From Blattabacterium cuenoti (GTDB lineage: Bacteria; Bacteroidota; Bacteroidia; Flavobacteriales; Blattabacteriaceae), in assembly GCF_014251255.1 (NCBI RefSeq), contig NZ_CP059182.1, positions 62,001-126,000 of the forward strand: a stretch of DNA of 64,000 nucleotides, in the 5' to 3' direction. Made by a program: the position numbers and the translations under genes. Shown piece after piece: positions 55,258-64,000 of this stretch (the stretch's first letter is position 1; every line of letters begins with the position of its first letter). A model generated the notes under the pieces. That model saw nothing but the letters and a program-made list of their open reading frames with translations. It ran no database searches and had not been told where the DNA came from.

Positions 55258-55959
55258 ATGAAAAAAATAATCAAAAAAATTCCAAATACTTTGACTTTAT
55301 TCAATTTATTTTTTGGATGTATTTCGCTCACTTTTTTACAATCAAAACATTTTGAATGTTCCGCTTTTTTCACTATGCTTTCATTAATTGTTGATTTATT
55401 AGATGGATTTTTTTCTAGATTTCTAAATATAGAAAATGAATTTGGAAAAGAATTAGATTCTTTAGCCGATATGGTTTCTTTTGGAATTGTTCCATCTATG
55501 ATAGTTTTTTTTCTATTAAAAAATGAAAAAATACCGTTTATCGAATGGAGTGCTTTTTTTATTTCCATATTTTCTGCATGGCGTTTAGCTCAATTCAATA
55601 TTTTTTTTTCTAAAAAAAATGAAAAAAAAAGAAATTATTATGGATTATCCACTCCAATTAATACCTTATTTTTTTCATCTTTATCTATGATAAAGGATCA
55701 CATTCTATTATCTCCTATTATAATACTTATGATGGTTTTTCTATCTTGTTATTTTTTAATATCTAAAATTCCTATGTTTTCTTTCTACTTTGATGGATTT
55801 TCTTGGAAAAAAAATAAAATACGTTATTTATTTTTATTGATGAGTATATTTCTTTTATTAACTTTACACATGTTTTCTTTACCATGCATTATCATTTTTT
55901 ATATTATAACTTCAATTTCAATTTATTATAATAAGTTGAATAGAAAAAATTCACACTAA
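55258..55959 (+). CDS. pssA: CDP-diacylglycerol-serine O-phosphatidyltransferase
   Basis: 233 residues with about six membrane helices. The CDP-alcohol phosphatidyltransferase motif DGxx(S)R-x8-G-x3-D-x3-D is seen as LLDGFFSRFLN plus FGKELDSLADMVSFG (about 43-75). It makes phosphatidylserine, the precursor of phosphatidylethanolamine. The stop directly abuts the next ATG (TAAATG). Confidence 0.92.
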   Translation: MKKIIKKIPNTLTLFNLFFGCISLTFLQSKHFECSAFFTMLSLIVDLLDGFFSRFLNIENEFGKELDSLADMVSFGIVPSMIVFFLLKNEKIPFIEWSAFFISIFSAWRLAQFNIFFSKKNEKKRNYYGLSTPINTLFFSSLSMIKDHILLSPIIILMMVFLSCYFLISKIPMFSFYFDGFSWKKNKIRYLFLLMSIFLLLTLHMFSLPCIIIFYIITSISIYYNKLNRKNSH

Positions 55960-56730
55960 ATGAAACTCCAACTTCATCGTCCTATTTGTTTTTTTGACAT
56001 AGAAGCTACAGGAATCAACATTGGAAAAGATAGAATTATTGAAATATCTATATTAAAAATATTTCCAAATGGAGAGAAGGAAGATAAAACTTGGTTGATT
56101 TATCCTGGAATTCCGATACCTCCACAATCAACAGCTATTCACGGAATTAAAGATGAGGATGTTTCAGGAAAATCCCCATTTAAAGATGTAGCTATACATA
56201 TTTTTAATATGATTGAAAATTCGGATTTAGCAGGATATAATTCTAATAGATTCGACATTCCAATTTTAGCTGAAGAAATGCTTCGTGCAGGAATATCTTT
56301 TGATATAAAAAAACATAAGACAATAGATGTTCAAGTAATTTTTCACAAAATGGAACCTAGAACTCTTTCTGCTGCTTATAAATATTTTTGTAAAAAAAAT
56401 TTAATGAAAGCTCATAGTTCCAAAGCAGATACATATGCTACATATGAAATTCTACTAGCACAATTAGAAAAATATGAAGACTTAAAAAAAGACGTCAAAA
56501 GTTTAAATCAGTTTTCAAAACAAAAAAATATAGCAGATCTTGCAGGGTTTATAAAAATAGATGAAGAAGGAAATGAAATATTTAACTTCGGAAAATATAA
56601 AGGAGAAAAAGTTTGCGAAATCTTTGATAAAGATCCTAATTATTATGGATGGATGCAAAATTCTGATTTTCCTCTATATACTAAAAAAATATTAACGAAT
56701 GTTAAACTAAAGAAATTTAATAATAAATAA
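55960..56730 (+). CDS. DnaQ-like 3'-5' exonuclease (DEDDh)
   Basis: 256 residues. Exo motifs are CFFDIEATGIN (Asp and Glu at about 13-15), AGYNSNRFDIPILAEEM (Asp at about 94) and AHSSKADTYATYEI (His at about 151, Asp at about 156). A C-terminal extension (about 190-250) has FNFGKYKGEKVCEIFDKDPN, as in DUF3820-type modules fused to Bacteroidetes exonucleases. It may be the proofreading subunit of DNA polymerase III or a stand-alone exonuclease. It is directly adjacent to pssA and converges with htpG. Confidence 0.87.
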   Translation: MKLQLHRPICFFDIEATGINIGKDRIIEISILKIFPNGEKEDKTWLIYPGIPIPPQSTAIHGIKDEDVSGKSPFKDVAIHIFNMIENSDLAGYNSNRFDIPILAEEMLRAGISFDIKKHKTIDVQVIFHKMEPRTLSAAYKYFCKKNLMKAHSSKADTYATYEILLAQLEKYEDLKKDVKSLNQFSKQKNIADLAGFIKIDEEGNEIFNFGKYKGEKVCEIFDKDPNYYGWMQNSDFPLYTKKILTNVKLKKFNNK

Positions 56731-56735
56731 TTCTT

Positions 56736-58607
56736 TTAATTCTTTTGAATAAGATCTTCTAATTTTTTTTCTACAAAAAGGGTCAAATTTTTTCCTTTTA
56801 ATAAGTTTTTTGATAAAAAAGTTAAATTTAAAGCTTCTTGAAGAAGATTGTTTCTTTTTTCTTCAAATGGAGTATCTAATATTTTTTTTATTATAACATG
56901 ATTTGTATTGACAACCAATTCATAAAATTTTTCTTTATTATTTTTTTTAATATCACTTTTTACAAAAAAATTCATTTCTTTCATTCTACGTAAAAATTCC
57001 GGTATAATAATTAAAAAAGGAGAATCTTTTTTGGATAAATTTTCCAATTTAATAGTAGAAAATCTATATTCATTTAATTCATTTTTTAAATAAGTATTTA
57101 TCATTTTTTTCAAATTTTCTTTCTCTCTGTAAGAAAGTTCTGAATCAGATTTCTCTTCTTTCTCTTCTTGAGGGATTAATTTATTAATATGATCTGAATC
57201 TATACGAACAAAAGAAATATCTTTATGGAAAAATTCTAGTTTTTGTATCAAATGAACTGTGAGAGGACTGTCTAAAATTAAAACTTCATAAGATTTATTT
57301 TCTGCATCTTTAATGTAACTATATTGTTTTTCTATATCAGAAGTATAAAGAAAAATTATTTTTCCTTCTTTATTTTTTTGAAAATCTTTAATTTTTTCCT
57401 TAAATTCATCAAGTGTAAAATAAATATTTTTTATAGTAGAATATAAAAAGAATTTATTGGCTCTTTCAAAGAAATTTTCCGCACTAATCATTCCATATTC
57501 TACAAAAATTTTGATATATTTCCATTTTTTTTGAAAATTTTCTCTATCTGTTTTAAACATAGAATCAAGTTTATCAGATACTTTTCTAGTTATATATTTT
57601 GAAATATTTTTTACAGATGTATCTGATTGTAAATGAGAACGTGATACATTAAGAGGAATATCTGGAGAATCGATAACTCCTCTTAATAAACTTAAAAAAT
57701 CTGGAACAATTCTCTCTAAGTTATCTGTAATATAAACTTGATTTTGATACAAGTGAATTTTATCTCTTTGAAAATCAATTTTATTATCTATTTCTGGAAA
57801 ATATAAAATTCCCGTCAAACGAAATGGATGATCTATATTTAAATGAATCCAAAATAAAGGATCTTCCATTTGTTTTGGATATAATTCATGATAAAAATTT
57901 AAATAATCTTTTTCCTTTAAATGAAAAGGATTTTTTCTCCAAGCAGGATCAACATTATTGATAATAATTTCTTTTTCTTTTTCTGAAGAGAAAGAAATCA
58001 TTACAGGCATAAATTTACAATATTTATGAAGTAATTCTAAAATACGATCGTGTTCTAAAAATTCTTTGCTTTCCTCATTAATAAATAAAATAATTTCTGT
58101 TCCTCTGTTTCTTCTTTCTGTTTCCTTCATAGAAAATTTTGGAGATCCTTCGCAAGACCAAAAGACAGAAGGAGAATCTTTCTTGTAAGATTGAGTTAAT
58201 ATTATCACTTTTTCTGAGACCATAAAAGAAGAATAAAATCCTAATCCAAAATGACCAATAATAGAAGAAGACAGATTTTTTTTATCTTCGTATTTTTTTA
58301 TAAATTCTTCAGCACCAGAAAAAGCAATTTGATTAATATATTTTTCTACTTCTTCTTTTGTCATTCCTATTCCATTATCAATAATATGAATAGTTTTCTT
58401 TTTCTTATCTATTTTGATGATTATCTTAAAATCATTTCCAAAATCTTCATCTATTTCTCCTGATTTTGCTATAGTTTTTAATTTTAAAATAGCATCAGTT
58501 GCATTGGAAACGAGTTCTCTTAAAAAAATTTCTTGATCCGAGTAAAGAAATCTTTTAATAATAGGAAAAATATTGTCAGAAGTAACGCTAATTTGATCAT
58601 TTTTCAT
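56736..58607 (-). CDS. htpG: Chaperone HtpG (Hsp90)
   Basis: 623 residues. The GHKL ATPase domain has ELVSNATDAILKLK (about 29-42), IIDNGIGMTKEEVEKYI and SIIGHFGLGFYSSFMVSEKV. The middle domain has VSRSHLQSD with the catalytic Arg. The C-terminal dimerisation domain is present. It is a cytoplasmic chaperone. It lies 80 bp downstream of ftsY, a gap that contains TATAATCTTTG on its own strand, a near-match to the -7 box. Confidence 0.95.
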   Translation of the reverse strand: MKNDQISVTSDNIFPIIKRFLYSDQEIFLRELVSNATDAILKLKTIAKSGEIDEDFGNDFKIIIKIDKKKKTIHIIDNGIGMTKEEVEKYINQIAFSGAEEFIKKYEDKKNLSSSIIGHFGLGFYSSFMVSEKVIILTQSYKKDSPSVFWSCEGSPKFSMKETERRNRGTEIILFINEESKEFLEHDRILELLHKYCKFMPVMISFSSEKEKEIIINNVDPAWRKNPFHLKEKDYLNFYHELYPKQMEDPLFWIHLNIDHPFRLTGILYFPEIDNKIDFQRDKIHLYQNQVYITDNLERIVPDFLSLLRGVIDSPDIPLNVSRSHLQSDTSVKNISKYITRKVSDKLDSMFKTDRENFQKKWKYIKIFVEYGMISAENFFERANKFFLYSTIKNIYFTLDEFKEKIKDFQKNKEGKIIFLYTSDIEKQYSYIKDAENKSYEVLILDSPLTVHLIQKLEFFHKDISFVRIDSDHINKLIPQEEKEEKSDSELSYREKENLKKMINTYLKNELNEYRFSTIKLENLSKKDSPFLIIIPEFLRRMKEMNFFVKSDIKKNNKEKFYELVVNTNHVIIKKILDTPFEEKRNNLLQEALNLTFLSKNLLKGKNLTLFVEKKLEDLIQKN

Positions 58608-58687
58608 ATTCAGAATAAAAAAAAATGTGAATAATAAAATAAAACAAAGATTATACCATTTTTAATGGATAAGACATTCTGTCAGTT

Positions 58688-59644
58688 TCAAATCAAACTT
58701 TTTTTTGGAAAAAAAGAGTCTACAAATTTTTTTCCATCAAATTCTTTTAAATCTTGTATTTTTTCCCCTATTCCAATATACTTAATTGGTATTTTAAATT
58801 GATCCATTATTCCTATAACCACTCCTCCTTTAGCTGTTCCTTCTAATTTTGTTAGAATTAGAGAAGAAACTTTTACAAAAGTAGTGAATTTCTTAACTTG
58901 TTCAAAAGCATTTTGTCCCGTGGAACTATCTAAAACAAGTATAATTTCATGAGGAGATTCAGGGATAATCTTTTTCATTACTCTGCTTATTTTAGAAAGT
59001 TCTTCCATAAGATTTATGCGATTTTGCAATCTTCCAGCTGTATCAATTAATACAACATCTATGTTTTTAGATATCGCAGATTTCAAAGTATCGTATGCAA
59101 CAGATGCTGGATCTGCATGTATATGTTGTTTTATTAATGGAACATTAGCTCTATTTGCCCATATTTCAAGTTGGGTTACAGCAGCAGCACGAAATGTATC
59201 TGAAGCTCCTATCATCACATTAAATTTTTTATTTTTTAAAAAAAATGCTAATTTTCCAATTGTCGTTGTTTTTCCTACACCATTGACTCCAACCATCATA
59301 ATAACATATGGTTTTTTTTCATATTTTATTTTTTTTTCTAAACATTCATTTTGAATATCTACAAAAAGAACTTCTATTTCCTCTTTAAGAAGTTTATATA
59401 GACCTTGAATAGGAATATCTTCATATTTTTCTTTTTTAATCTTTTTTTCAAGACTATTGATAATTTTTATAGTTGTTTTTGTTCCTATATCTGAAGATAA
59501 TAATATATCTTCTATATGATCAATAAAATTGATATCTAATTTAGATTTTCTAAAAAAAAGATTTTTTATTTTAGAAAAGAAAGATTCTCTAGTTTTATTT
59601 AATTCAGGATCAAATGTTTTTTCTTTTTCTTTTTTTAAAAACAT
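58688..59644 (-). CDS. ftsY: Signal recognition particle receptor FtsY
   Basis: 318 residues: the NG domain with little acidic A region. The P-loop is MVGVNGVGKTTTIGKLA (about 115-131). Further GTPase motifs are GASDTFRAAAVTQLEIW, VLIDTAGRLQNRINLM and LTKLEGTAKGGV. It docks ribosome-SRP complexes at the membrane. It follows the DUF4295 gene by 35 bp in the rpmB-rpmG-DUF4295-ftsY order of Bacteroidetes. Confidence 0.95.
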   Translation of the reverse strand: MFLKKEKEKTFDPELNKTRESFFSKIKNLFFRKSKLDINFIDHIEDILLSSDIGTKTTIKIINSLEKKIKKEKYEDIPIQGLYKLLKEEIEVLFVDIQNECLEKKIKYEKKPYVIMMVGVNGVGKTTTIGKLAFFLKNKKFNVMIGASDTFRAAAVTQLEIWANRANVPLIKQHIHADPASVAYDTLKSAISKNIDVVLIDTAGRLQNRINLMEELSKISRVMKKIIPESPHEIILVLDSSTGQNAFEQVKKFTTFVKVSSLILTKLEGTAKGGVVIGIMDQFKIPIKYIGIGEKIQDLKEFDGKKFVDSFFPKKSLI

Positions 59645-59679
59645 AAAAATTATTAATAATAATGATTTAAAATAATAAA

Positions 59680-59877
59680 TTAGTCATTTTTTTCTAAAAA
59701 ATCTTTAACTTCACTATCAATTAACATTTTCTCCTCAAAAATATAAGATCCAGATTTTTTTTTAGATTTTATAATTTTAATGGCTAGAGTCATTTTTTTT
59801 GATATTTTTTTTTTGTTTTCTATAATAATCTTTTTAGGACTATTTTTATTACTATTACTACTAGTAGAAGTAGGCAT
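59680..59877 (-). CDS. DUF4295 family small protein
   Basis: 65 residues. The C-terminal part (LAIKIIKSKKKSGSYIFEEK and then KDFLEKND) matches DUF4295, a roughly 50-residue Bacteroidetes family always found between rpmG and ftsY. The N-terminal Ser/Thr/Asn-rich extension is longer than usual. The function is unknown; its fixed place among ribosomal proteins suggests a ribosome link. It lies 10 bp after rpmG. Confidence 0.85.
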   Translation of the reverse strand: MPTSTSSNSNKNSPKKIIIENKKKISKKMTLAIKIIKSKKKSGSYIFEEKMLIDSEVKDFLEKND

Positions 59878-59887
59878 AAAACTAATT

Positions 59888-60070
59888 TTATTTTATTTCT
59901 TTATGAAGAGTATATCTTTTTAAGATGGGATTATATTTTTTTAATTCGATTCTATCAGGTGTATTTTTTTTATTTTTTGTAGTTATATATCTGGAACACC
60001 CAGGTTTTCCACTTTTTTTTTGTTCAGTACATTCCAATATGACTTGGATTCTATTTCCTTTTTTTCCCAT
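59888..60070 (-). CDS. rpmG: 50S ribosomal protein L33
   Basis: 60 residues of bL33: [20 protein letters not shown] and [20 protein letters not shown] are diagnostic. Only two cysteines remain (about 14 and 24), so the four-Cys zinc form is not used. Its ATG overlaps the rpmB stop by one base (TAATG). Confidence 0.95.
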   Translation of the reverse strand: MGKKGNRIQVILECTEQKKSGKPGCSRYITTKNKKNTPDRIELKKYNPILKRYTLHKEIK

Positions 60071-60324
60071 TATGTTCTAATTTTTTTTATTTTCTTCTTT
60101 AATTTAAATTTAAAACGTTTTAATGCATTTTCAATTCCAATTTTATTAATTAGTTTAATAGCGGAAGCACAAATTTTTAAGGTAATCCATTTCTTTTCTT
60201 CTATTAAAAAAAAACGTTTTTTACACAAATTAATATGAAAACGACGTTTTTTTTTGTTGTTTGCATGAGAAACTTTATTTCCCACCATAGCCTTTTTCCC
60301 CGTTAATTCACAAACTTTTGACAT
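60070..60324 (-). CDS. rpmB: 50S ribosomal protein L28
   Basis: 84 residues of bL28: [20 protein letters not shown] at the N-terminus and [14 protein letters not shown] are family hallmarks. It is the first gene of the rpmB-rpmG-DUF4295-ftsY run, and its stop is shared with the rpmG start. Confidence 0.95.
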   Translation of the reverse strand: MSKVCELTGKKAMVGNKVSHANNKKKRRFHINLCKKRFFLIEEKKWITLKICASAIKLINKIGIENALKRFKFKLKKKIKKIRT

Positions 60325-60463
60325 AATTATTTTTTTTTTATAAATTGTTTTTTTACATTCTTACACAAGAAAGAATCTAAGATAGAAAAAATCTTTTTTT
60401 TCAATTTAACGAAAAAGTTAAAACCGTTATTATTTTATTTCATATTATTTTATTAATAATAAA

Positions 60464-61213
60464 ATGTCAGGACATAGCAAATGGTCAAATATACAGCATA
60501 GAAAATCTAATCAGGATTTTAGAAGATCTAAAAAGTTTTCTAAAATCATTAAAGAAATTTCTACTGCCGTTAAAGAAACAGGAAAAAATAAAACTTCATT
60601 TCGTTTAAGAAATGCAATACTCAATGCAAAGTCAGTTAATATTCCTAAACAAACTATAGAAAGAGCAATACAAAAAGCTTTACACAATAATAAGAAAAAT
60701 AATAATTATAAAAATATAAATTTAGAAGGAAAAGTTCACGGAATCAGTTTGATTATAGAGTGTACAACAGATAATAGTATTAGAACAATTTCCAATATAA
60801 GAACTTTCTTTAATAAAAGAAGAGGAAGATTATGTAATAATGGAGAGCTTATTCATTTATTTAATAGAATAGGAATTTTTTCTATAAAAAAAAATGATAT
60901 TATCAATTTTTCTATGGAAGATTTTGAACTTATGTTAATAGATTTTGGGGCTAAAGATATTGTAAAAGAAAAAAACATAATATTTGTTTCCACAAATTTT
61001 GAATATTTTGGTTTTATGAAAAATAATTTAGAAAAATTGAAAATATTTCATAATTATGAAATTAAACGGATTGCTACACATAGCAAAACTATTTCAGGGA
61101 AAAATGAAAAAAAAATATTAAATTTAATTGAAGAACTTAAAAAAAATGAAGATGTAAAAAATATTTACTCTAATTTACTAATTAGAAATAAAAAGATAAA
61201 TCAAAACCAATGA
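60464..61213 (+). CDS. YebC/PmpR family protein
   Basis: 249 residues. The N-terminus MSGHSKWSNIQHRKSNQDFR is the family signature. The three-domain layout is kept, with NAKSVNIPKQTIERAIQKAL and VHGISLIIECTTDNSIRTIS. Members are described as DNA-binding regulators and, more recently, as factors easing ribosome stalling. Its TGA stop overlaps the first base(s) of rnpB, so the RNA is probably transcribed from the same unit. Confidence 0.92.
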   Translation: MSGHSKWSNIQHRKSNQDFRRSKKFSKIIKEISTAVKETGKNKTSFRLRNAILNAKSVNIPKQTIERAIQKALHNNKKNNNYKNINLEGKVHGISLIIECTTDNSIRTISNIRTFFNKRRGRLCNNGELIHLFNRIGIFSIKKNDIINFSMEDFELMLIDFGAKDIVKEKNIIFVSTNFEYFGFMKNNLEKLKIFHNYEIKRIATHSKTISGKNEKKILNLIEELKKNEDVKNIYSNLLIRNKKINQNQ

Positions 61214-61505
61214 AAGCAAAACGTCCTATCGCGTTTTTATTAAAAAAAATGAGGAAAGTCCGGACACCATAGAGCAGTACAATGGGTAACCCCCATCCAC
61301 CGAAAGGTGAGGAATAGTGCAACAGAAAGAAAGTACAGTTTAGCTGTAGTGAAATCATGTAAACTCTGTACGGTGAAATGCCATGTACACCGGAAAACTG
61401 GCTCGGTTGATTACCGGGGGGTAGGCAGATAGAGATTGTGGGTAACCTATATCCTAGATAAATGATAGGAATAAAAACAGAATCCGGCTTATAGTTTTGC
61501 TTTTT
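61212..61505 (+). ncRNA. rnpB: RNase P RNA (class A, compact)
   Basis: Diagnostic conserved blocks are present: GAGGAAAGTCCGGAC (5' P4 region), CATAGAGCAG, AATAGTGCAACAGAAAG, GGGTAGGCAG and ACAGAATCCGGCTTAT (3' P4 region). P1 is formed by AAAGCAAAAC at the start and GTTTTGCTTT at the end. GTACAG..TTTA and TAAA..CTGTAC form P10/P11. At about 290 nt it is shorter than the 377-nt E. coli RNA; P12 seems tiny and P13/P14 absent. It processes tRNA 5' ends with RnpA. Confidence 0.95.
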
Positions 61506-61532
61506 TTTTATGTAGATATGTTGTGTAGATTT

Positions 61533-61619
61533 GGAGAGATGGCCGAGAGGCTTAAGGCGCACGTCTGGAAAGCGTGTTCACAAAAGAAAGTGTCAAGGGT
61601 TCGAATCCCTTTCTCTCCG
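61533..61619 (+). tRNA. tRNA-Ser (anticodon GGA)
   Basis: The acceptor GGAGAGA pairs perfectly with TCTCTCC, and the discriminator is G, as in serine tRNAs. The anticodon loop CTGGAAA gives GGA (reads UCC/UCU). The long variable arm follows. It starts 27 nt after rnpB on the same strand. CCA is not encoded. Confidence 0.96.
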
Positions 61620-61633
61620 CTAACTAATCCTAG

Positions 61634-62815
61634 TTAAGAATAGTTTTCTATATCTCTTAATTTTTTTTCAATCAAATTTTTCCTTACTCCAATCACTTTA
61701 TCTATATCCTGAGAGGCTGCTTGTAATTTATCTTGTGCTTGAGAAAGCAATAATCCAAATTTTGTAAATTCTTTTTTTACAATTTCTAAAACTTTCCATA
61801 CTTCAGAAGTTCTTTTTTGAATAGCTAAAGTGCGAAATCCTATCTGTAAACTATTTAACATAGCTGCTAATGTAGAGGGACCTGTAATGACTATTTTATA
61901 TTTTCTTTGTATTTCTTCTAATAAACTTGAATTTTTTACAATTTCTGCGTATATCCCTTCAAATGGTAAAAAAAGGATGGCAAAATCAGTAGTATGTGGA
62001 GGATCTATATATTTATCTTTAATTTCTCTAGACATTTTTTTAAGAACGGATTCCATATTTTTTTTAGCTGTTTCTATATTTTTTTTCTCCCCTTTATTAT
62101 AAGCATCTTGTATTTTTTCATAAGTTTCTTTCGGAAATTTAACATCAATTGGCAACCATATAACATTTCCATCTCCAAGTCCTGGAAGTTTAATTGCAAA
62201 TTCCACTACACAATTTGTACTAGATTTTGTAATCACATTACATGCATATTGATCTGGAGAAAGAATTTGTTGCAACAACATTGAAAGTTGCATTTCGCTA
62301 AAACTACCACATATTTTTACGTGATTCAAAGTTTTTTTTAGAGAACTAACATCTTGTGCTAAGTTTTTCATTTTTACTAATCCTTCCTGTAAAGAAAATA
62401 ATTGGGTTCCAATAATTTCAAATGATTTTCCTAAATGTAAATTCAAAGATTTTTGTAATTTTTCATTTACAATATCTTTGATTTCTTCTAATTTTTTTTC
62501 TGTTATTTCAATAAATTTTTCTTGTTTTTTATGAAAAAAATTCAAATTATTTATTTGATTTTCAATAATAAAAGAATTTTTTTTCTCTATAAATTCTTGA
62601 AAATCTCTTATATATTGTATGAGTTCTTTTTTTACTTCTTTTAAAGAATTTAGAAATTCTATTCTATCATATTGATATGCTTTTTGTATTTCATTTTTAT
62701 GATTCCTTAATTCTTCTCTTAAAAAAAATTCTAATTTTTTAAAAAAATAAAAAGATATGAAAAAGAAAATAAAAGTACATAAACATAAAAAACACAAAGT
62801 ATAATAATACAACAT
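61634..62815 (-). CDS. rmuC: DNA recombination protein RmuC homologue
   Basis: 393 residues. One N-terminal membrane helix (about 4-25) precedes a long coiled coil (about 30-165). The RmuC nuclease-like domain follows, with WLPIDVKFPKETYEKIQDAY, TTDFAILFLPFEGIYAEIV and ITGPSTLAAMLNSLQIGFRT. It is thought to limit inverted-repeat rearrangements. It converges with tRNA-Ser, 14 bp away. Confidence 0.93.
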   Translation of the reverse strand: MLYYYTLCFLCLCTFIFFFISFYFFKKLEFFLREELRNHKNEIQKAYQYDRIEFLNSLKEVKKELIQYIRDFQEFIEKKNSFIIENQINNLNFFHKKQEKFIEITEKKLEEIKDIVNEKLQKSLNLHLGKSFEIIGTQLFSLQEGLVKMKNLAQDVSSLKKTLNHVKICGSFSEMQLSMLLQQILSPDQYACNVITKSSTNCVVEFAIKLPGLGDGNVIWLPIDVKFPKETYEKIQDAYNKGEKKNIETAKKNMESVLKKMSREIKDKYIDPPHTTDFAILFLPFEGIYAEIVKNSSLLEEIQRKYKIVITGPSTLAAMLNSLQIGFRTLAIQKRTSEVWKVLEIVKKEFTKFGLLLSQAQDKLQAASQDIDKVIGVRKNLIEKKLRDIENYS

Positions 62816-62937
62816 ATTTGTCTAATTACTTTTTTATTCTCTATATAGAATTAAATCAAGTAAATAAAAATCATAAGAATGAGGAGAGATAACGAAAATT
62901 AGTTTTTTTTTTACATAACTATTTTCATGAACAAAAA

Positions 62938-63010
<73 letters not shown>

Positions 63011-63087
63011 ATTTGGAATAATATAATATTTTTCATCAAAAAAATCAAATATTCAATATAAAAATTTATCTATTCTATTATCCTATC

Positions 63088-64000
63088 CTATCCATTCATG
63101 GATATTAAAAATTCTTCATTATTTTGAGTTCTAGCTATACGTGATCTTAGAAATTCCATAGCTTCTACTGGATTCATATCGGAAAGATGCTTTCTTAAAA
63201 TCCACATTCTTTGTAATGTATTATGATCTAATAGTAAATCATCTTTTCTAGTACTGGAAGAAACAAGATCAATAGCAGGATAAATTCGTTTATTAGAAAT
63301 TCTTCTATCTAATTGAAGTTCTTTATTTCCTGTTCCCTTAAATTCTTCAAAAATAACTTCATCCATTTTTGATCCTGTATCAATCATTGCTGTCGCAATA
63401 ATTGATAAGGAACCCCCGTTTTCTATATTTCTAGCTGCTCCGAAAAATCTTTTGGGTCTATGCAAGGCATTTGCATCTACACCTCCTGATAACACTTTTC
63501 CAGATGTAGGAGCTACAGTATTATATGCTCTTGCTAAACGAGTTATAGAATCTAATAAAATAACAACATCGTGAGAACATTCTACCATTCTTTTAGCTTT
63601 TTGTAATACTATATTAGCGACTTTTACATGTCTATCTGCTGGTTCATCAAAAGTAGAAGCAATCACTTCTCCTTTAACATTCCTTTGCATATCAGTTACT
63701 TCTTCTGGACGTTCATCAATAAGTAATATAATCAAATATACTTCTGGATGATTTGCCGCAATAGCGTTAGCTATTTCTTTCAGCAAAGTCGTTTTTCCTG
63801 TTTTTGGAGGAGCAACAATCATTCCTCTTTGTCCTTTCCCTATAGGAGTGAAAAGATCCACTATTCTTGTGGAAAGAGTCGCATTTTTTTCAGCTAATTT
63901 AAATTTTTCATTAGGAAAAAGAGGAGTCAAATGTTCAAAAGAATCTCTTTCTCTTACAAAAAAAGGAGGTCTTCCATTAATTTCAAGAATTTTTATTAAA
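63088..64000 (-). CDS. rho: Transcription termination factor Rho, C-terminal part (5' end outside window)
   Basis: The frame is open to the right edge; about 304 residues are visible, starting [20 protein letters not shown]. The ATPase core has Walker [16 protein letters not shown], Walker [16 protein letters not shown], the Q-loop region [20 protein letters not shown] and the R-loop/terminal [13 protein letters not shown]. It is a hexameric RNA helicase that ends transcription, relevant because few intrinsic terminators were found in this window. Confidence 0.96.
   Translation of the reverse strand, partial: LIKILEINGRPPFFVRERDSFEHLTPLFPNEKFKLAEKNATLSTRIVDLFTPIGKGQRGMIVAPPKTGKTTLLKEIANAIAANHPEVYLIILLIDERPEEVTDMQRNVKGEVIASTFDEPADRHVKVANIVLQKAKRMVECSHDVVILLDSITRLARAYNTVAPTSGKVLSGGVDANALHRPKRFFGAARNIENGGSLSIIATAMIDTGSKMDEVIFEEFKGTGNKELQLDRRISNKRIYPAIDLVSSSTRKDDLLLDHNTLQRMWILRKHLSDMNPVEAMEFLRSRIARTQNNEEFLISMNG

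Noticed and set aside
55176..55568. 130-codon minus-strand frame antisense to pssA
   Set aside because: It is the shadow of the clear pssA coding frame, and its product matches nothing.
58658..58680. TGACA-GAA-TGTC upstream of htpG as another copy of the grpE/actA element
   Set aside because: The half-sites are in the opposite arrangement and the flanks do not match, so it is not the same motif on present evidence.
61360..61400. Loss of the RNase P L15 GGU motif (CCA recognition)
   Set aside because: An initial alignment suggested it, but CGGTGAAATGCC fits L15 with GGU retained once P10/P11 are paired correctly.

Overview
The window is very AT-rich, tightly packed chromosomal DNA from a reduced-genome member of Bacteroidetes (Flavobacteriales). 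Gene content and order point to Blattabacterium, the cockroach endosymbiont. This is inferred from remembered family features, not from a database search. Supporting signs are: alternative complex III (actA-F); an ATP synthase cluster that stops at gamma, with no beta or epsilon; the order rpmB-rpmG-DUF4295-ftsY; gldE beside mutY; mutL-ribH-TPR; a COX24-type 29-residue protein after HU; promoter boxes of the Bacteroidetes form TAnnTTTG; almost no Shine-Dalgarno sites; and no mobile elements or CRISPR.

Layout. 1-5.5 kb: end of clpC, nth, then a minus-strand operon (two M16 peptidases, a SufT-like protein, an SPFH protein and a DUF3127 OB-fold protein). 5.6-13.7 kb: the complete alternative complex III operon. 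13.7-16.2 kb: K+ uptake pair ktrA/ktrB. 16.4-21.4 kb: tsaB, nadE, folE, cysS and a cystathionine gamma-synthase/lyase. 21.5-26.4 kb: atpB-E-F-H-A-G. 26.5-30.6 kb: trpS, grpE, dnaJ, mnmA. 30.8-37.1 kb: branched-chain amino-acid operon ilvD-B-N-C-A with an attenuator-like leader. 37.1-46.3 kb: tRNA-Leu, dapB, lepB, rhomboid, mutL, ribH, a TPR protein, gldE, mutY, HU and the COX24-type protein. 46.3-46.8 kb: a decayed stretch with a likely RNase G remnant, then tRNA-Leu. 46.9-52.8 kb: gltA, a frameshifted GHMP kinase, fabD, tatD, fumC, divIC. 52.8-64 kb: mnmG, ybeY, pssA, a DnaQ-type exonuclease, htpG, ftsY, DUF4295, rpmG, rpmB, yebC, rnpB, tRNA-Ser, rmuC, tRNA-fMet and the 3' part of rho.

How it works together. 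The respiratory part (complex III plus F-type ATP synthase) and TCA enzymes (citrate synthase, fumarase) supply energy. The ilv operon, dapB and the Cys/Met enzyme fit an amino-acid-provisioning symbiont. Repair and translation functions are kept in lean form. Several proteins show reductive change: a cysteine-free Nth without its Fe-S site, a one-domain IlvN, a DnaJ with half the usual zinc motifs, and a GHMP kinase split at an 11-base poly(A). The observations most worth checking are the ilv leader (a Val-Phe-Ile-Leu mini-ORF abutting a terminator hairpin), the poly(A) frameshift, the cysteine-free Nth, an SSB-like C-terminal tip on the DUF3127 protein, and a 20-bp element shared by the grpE and actA upstream regions.
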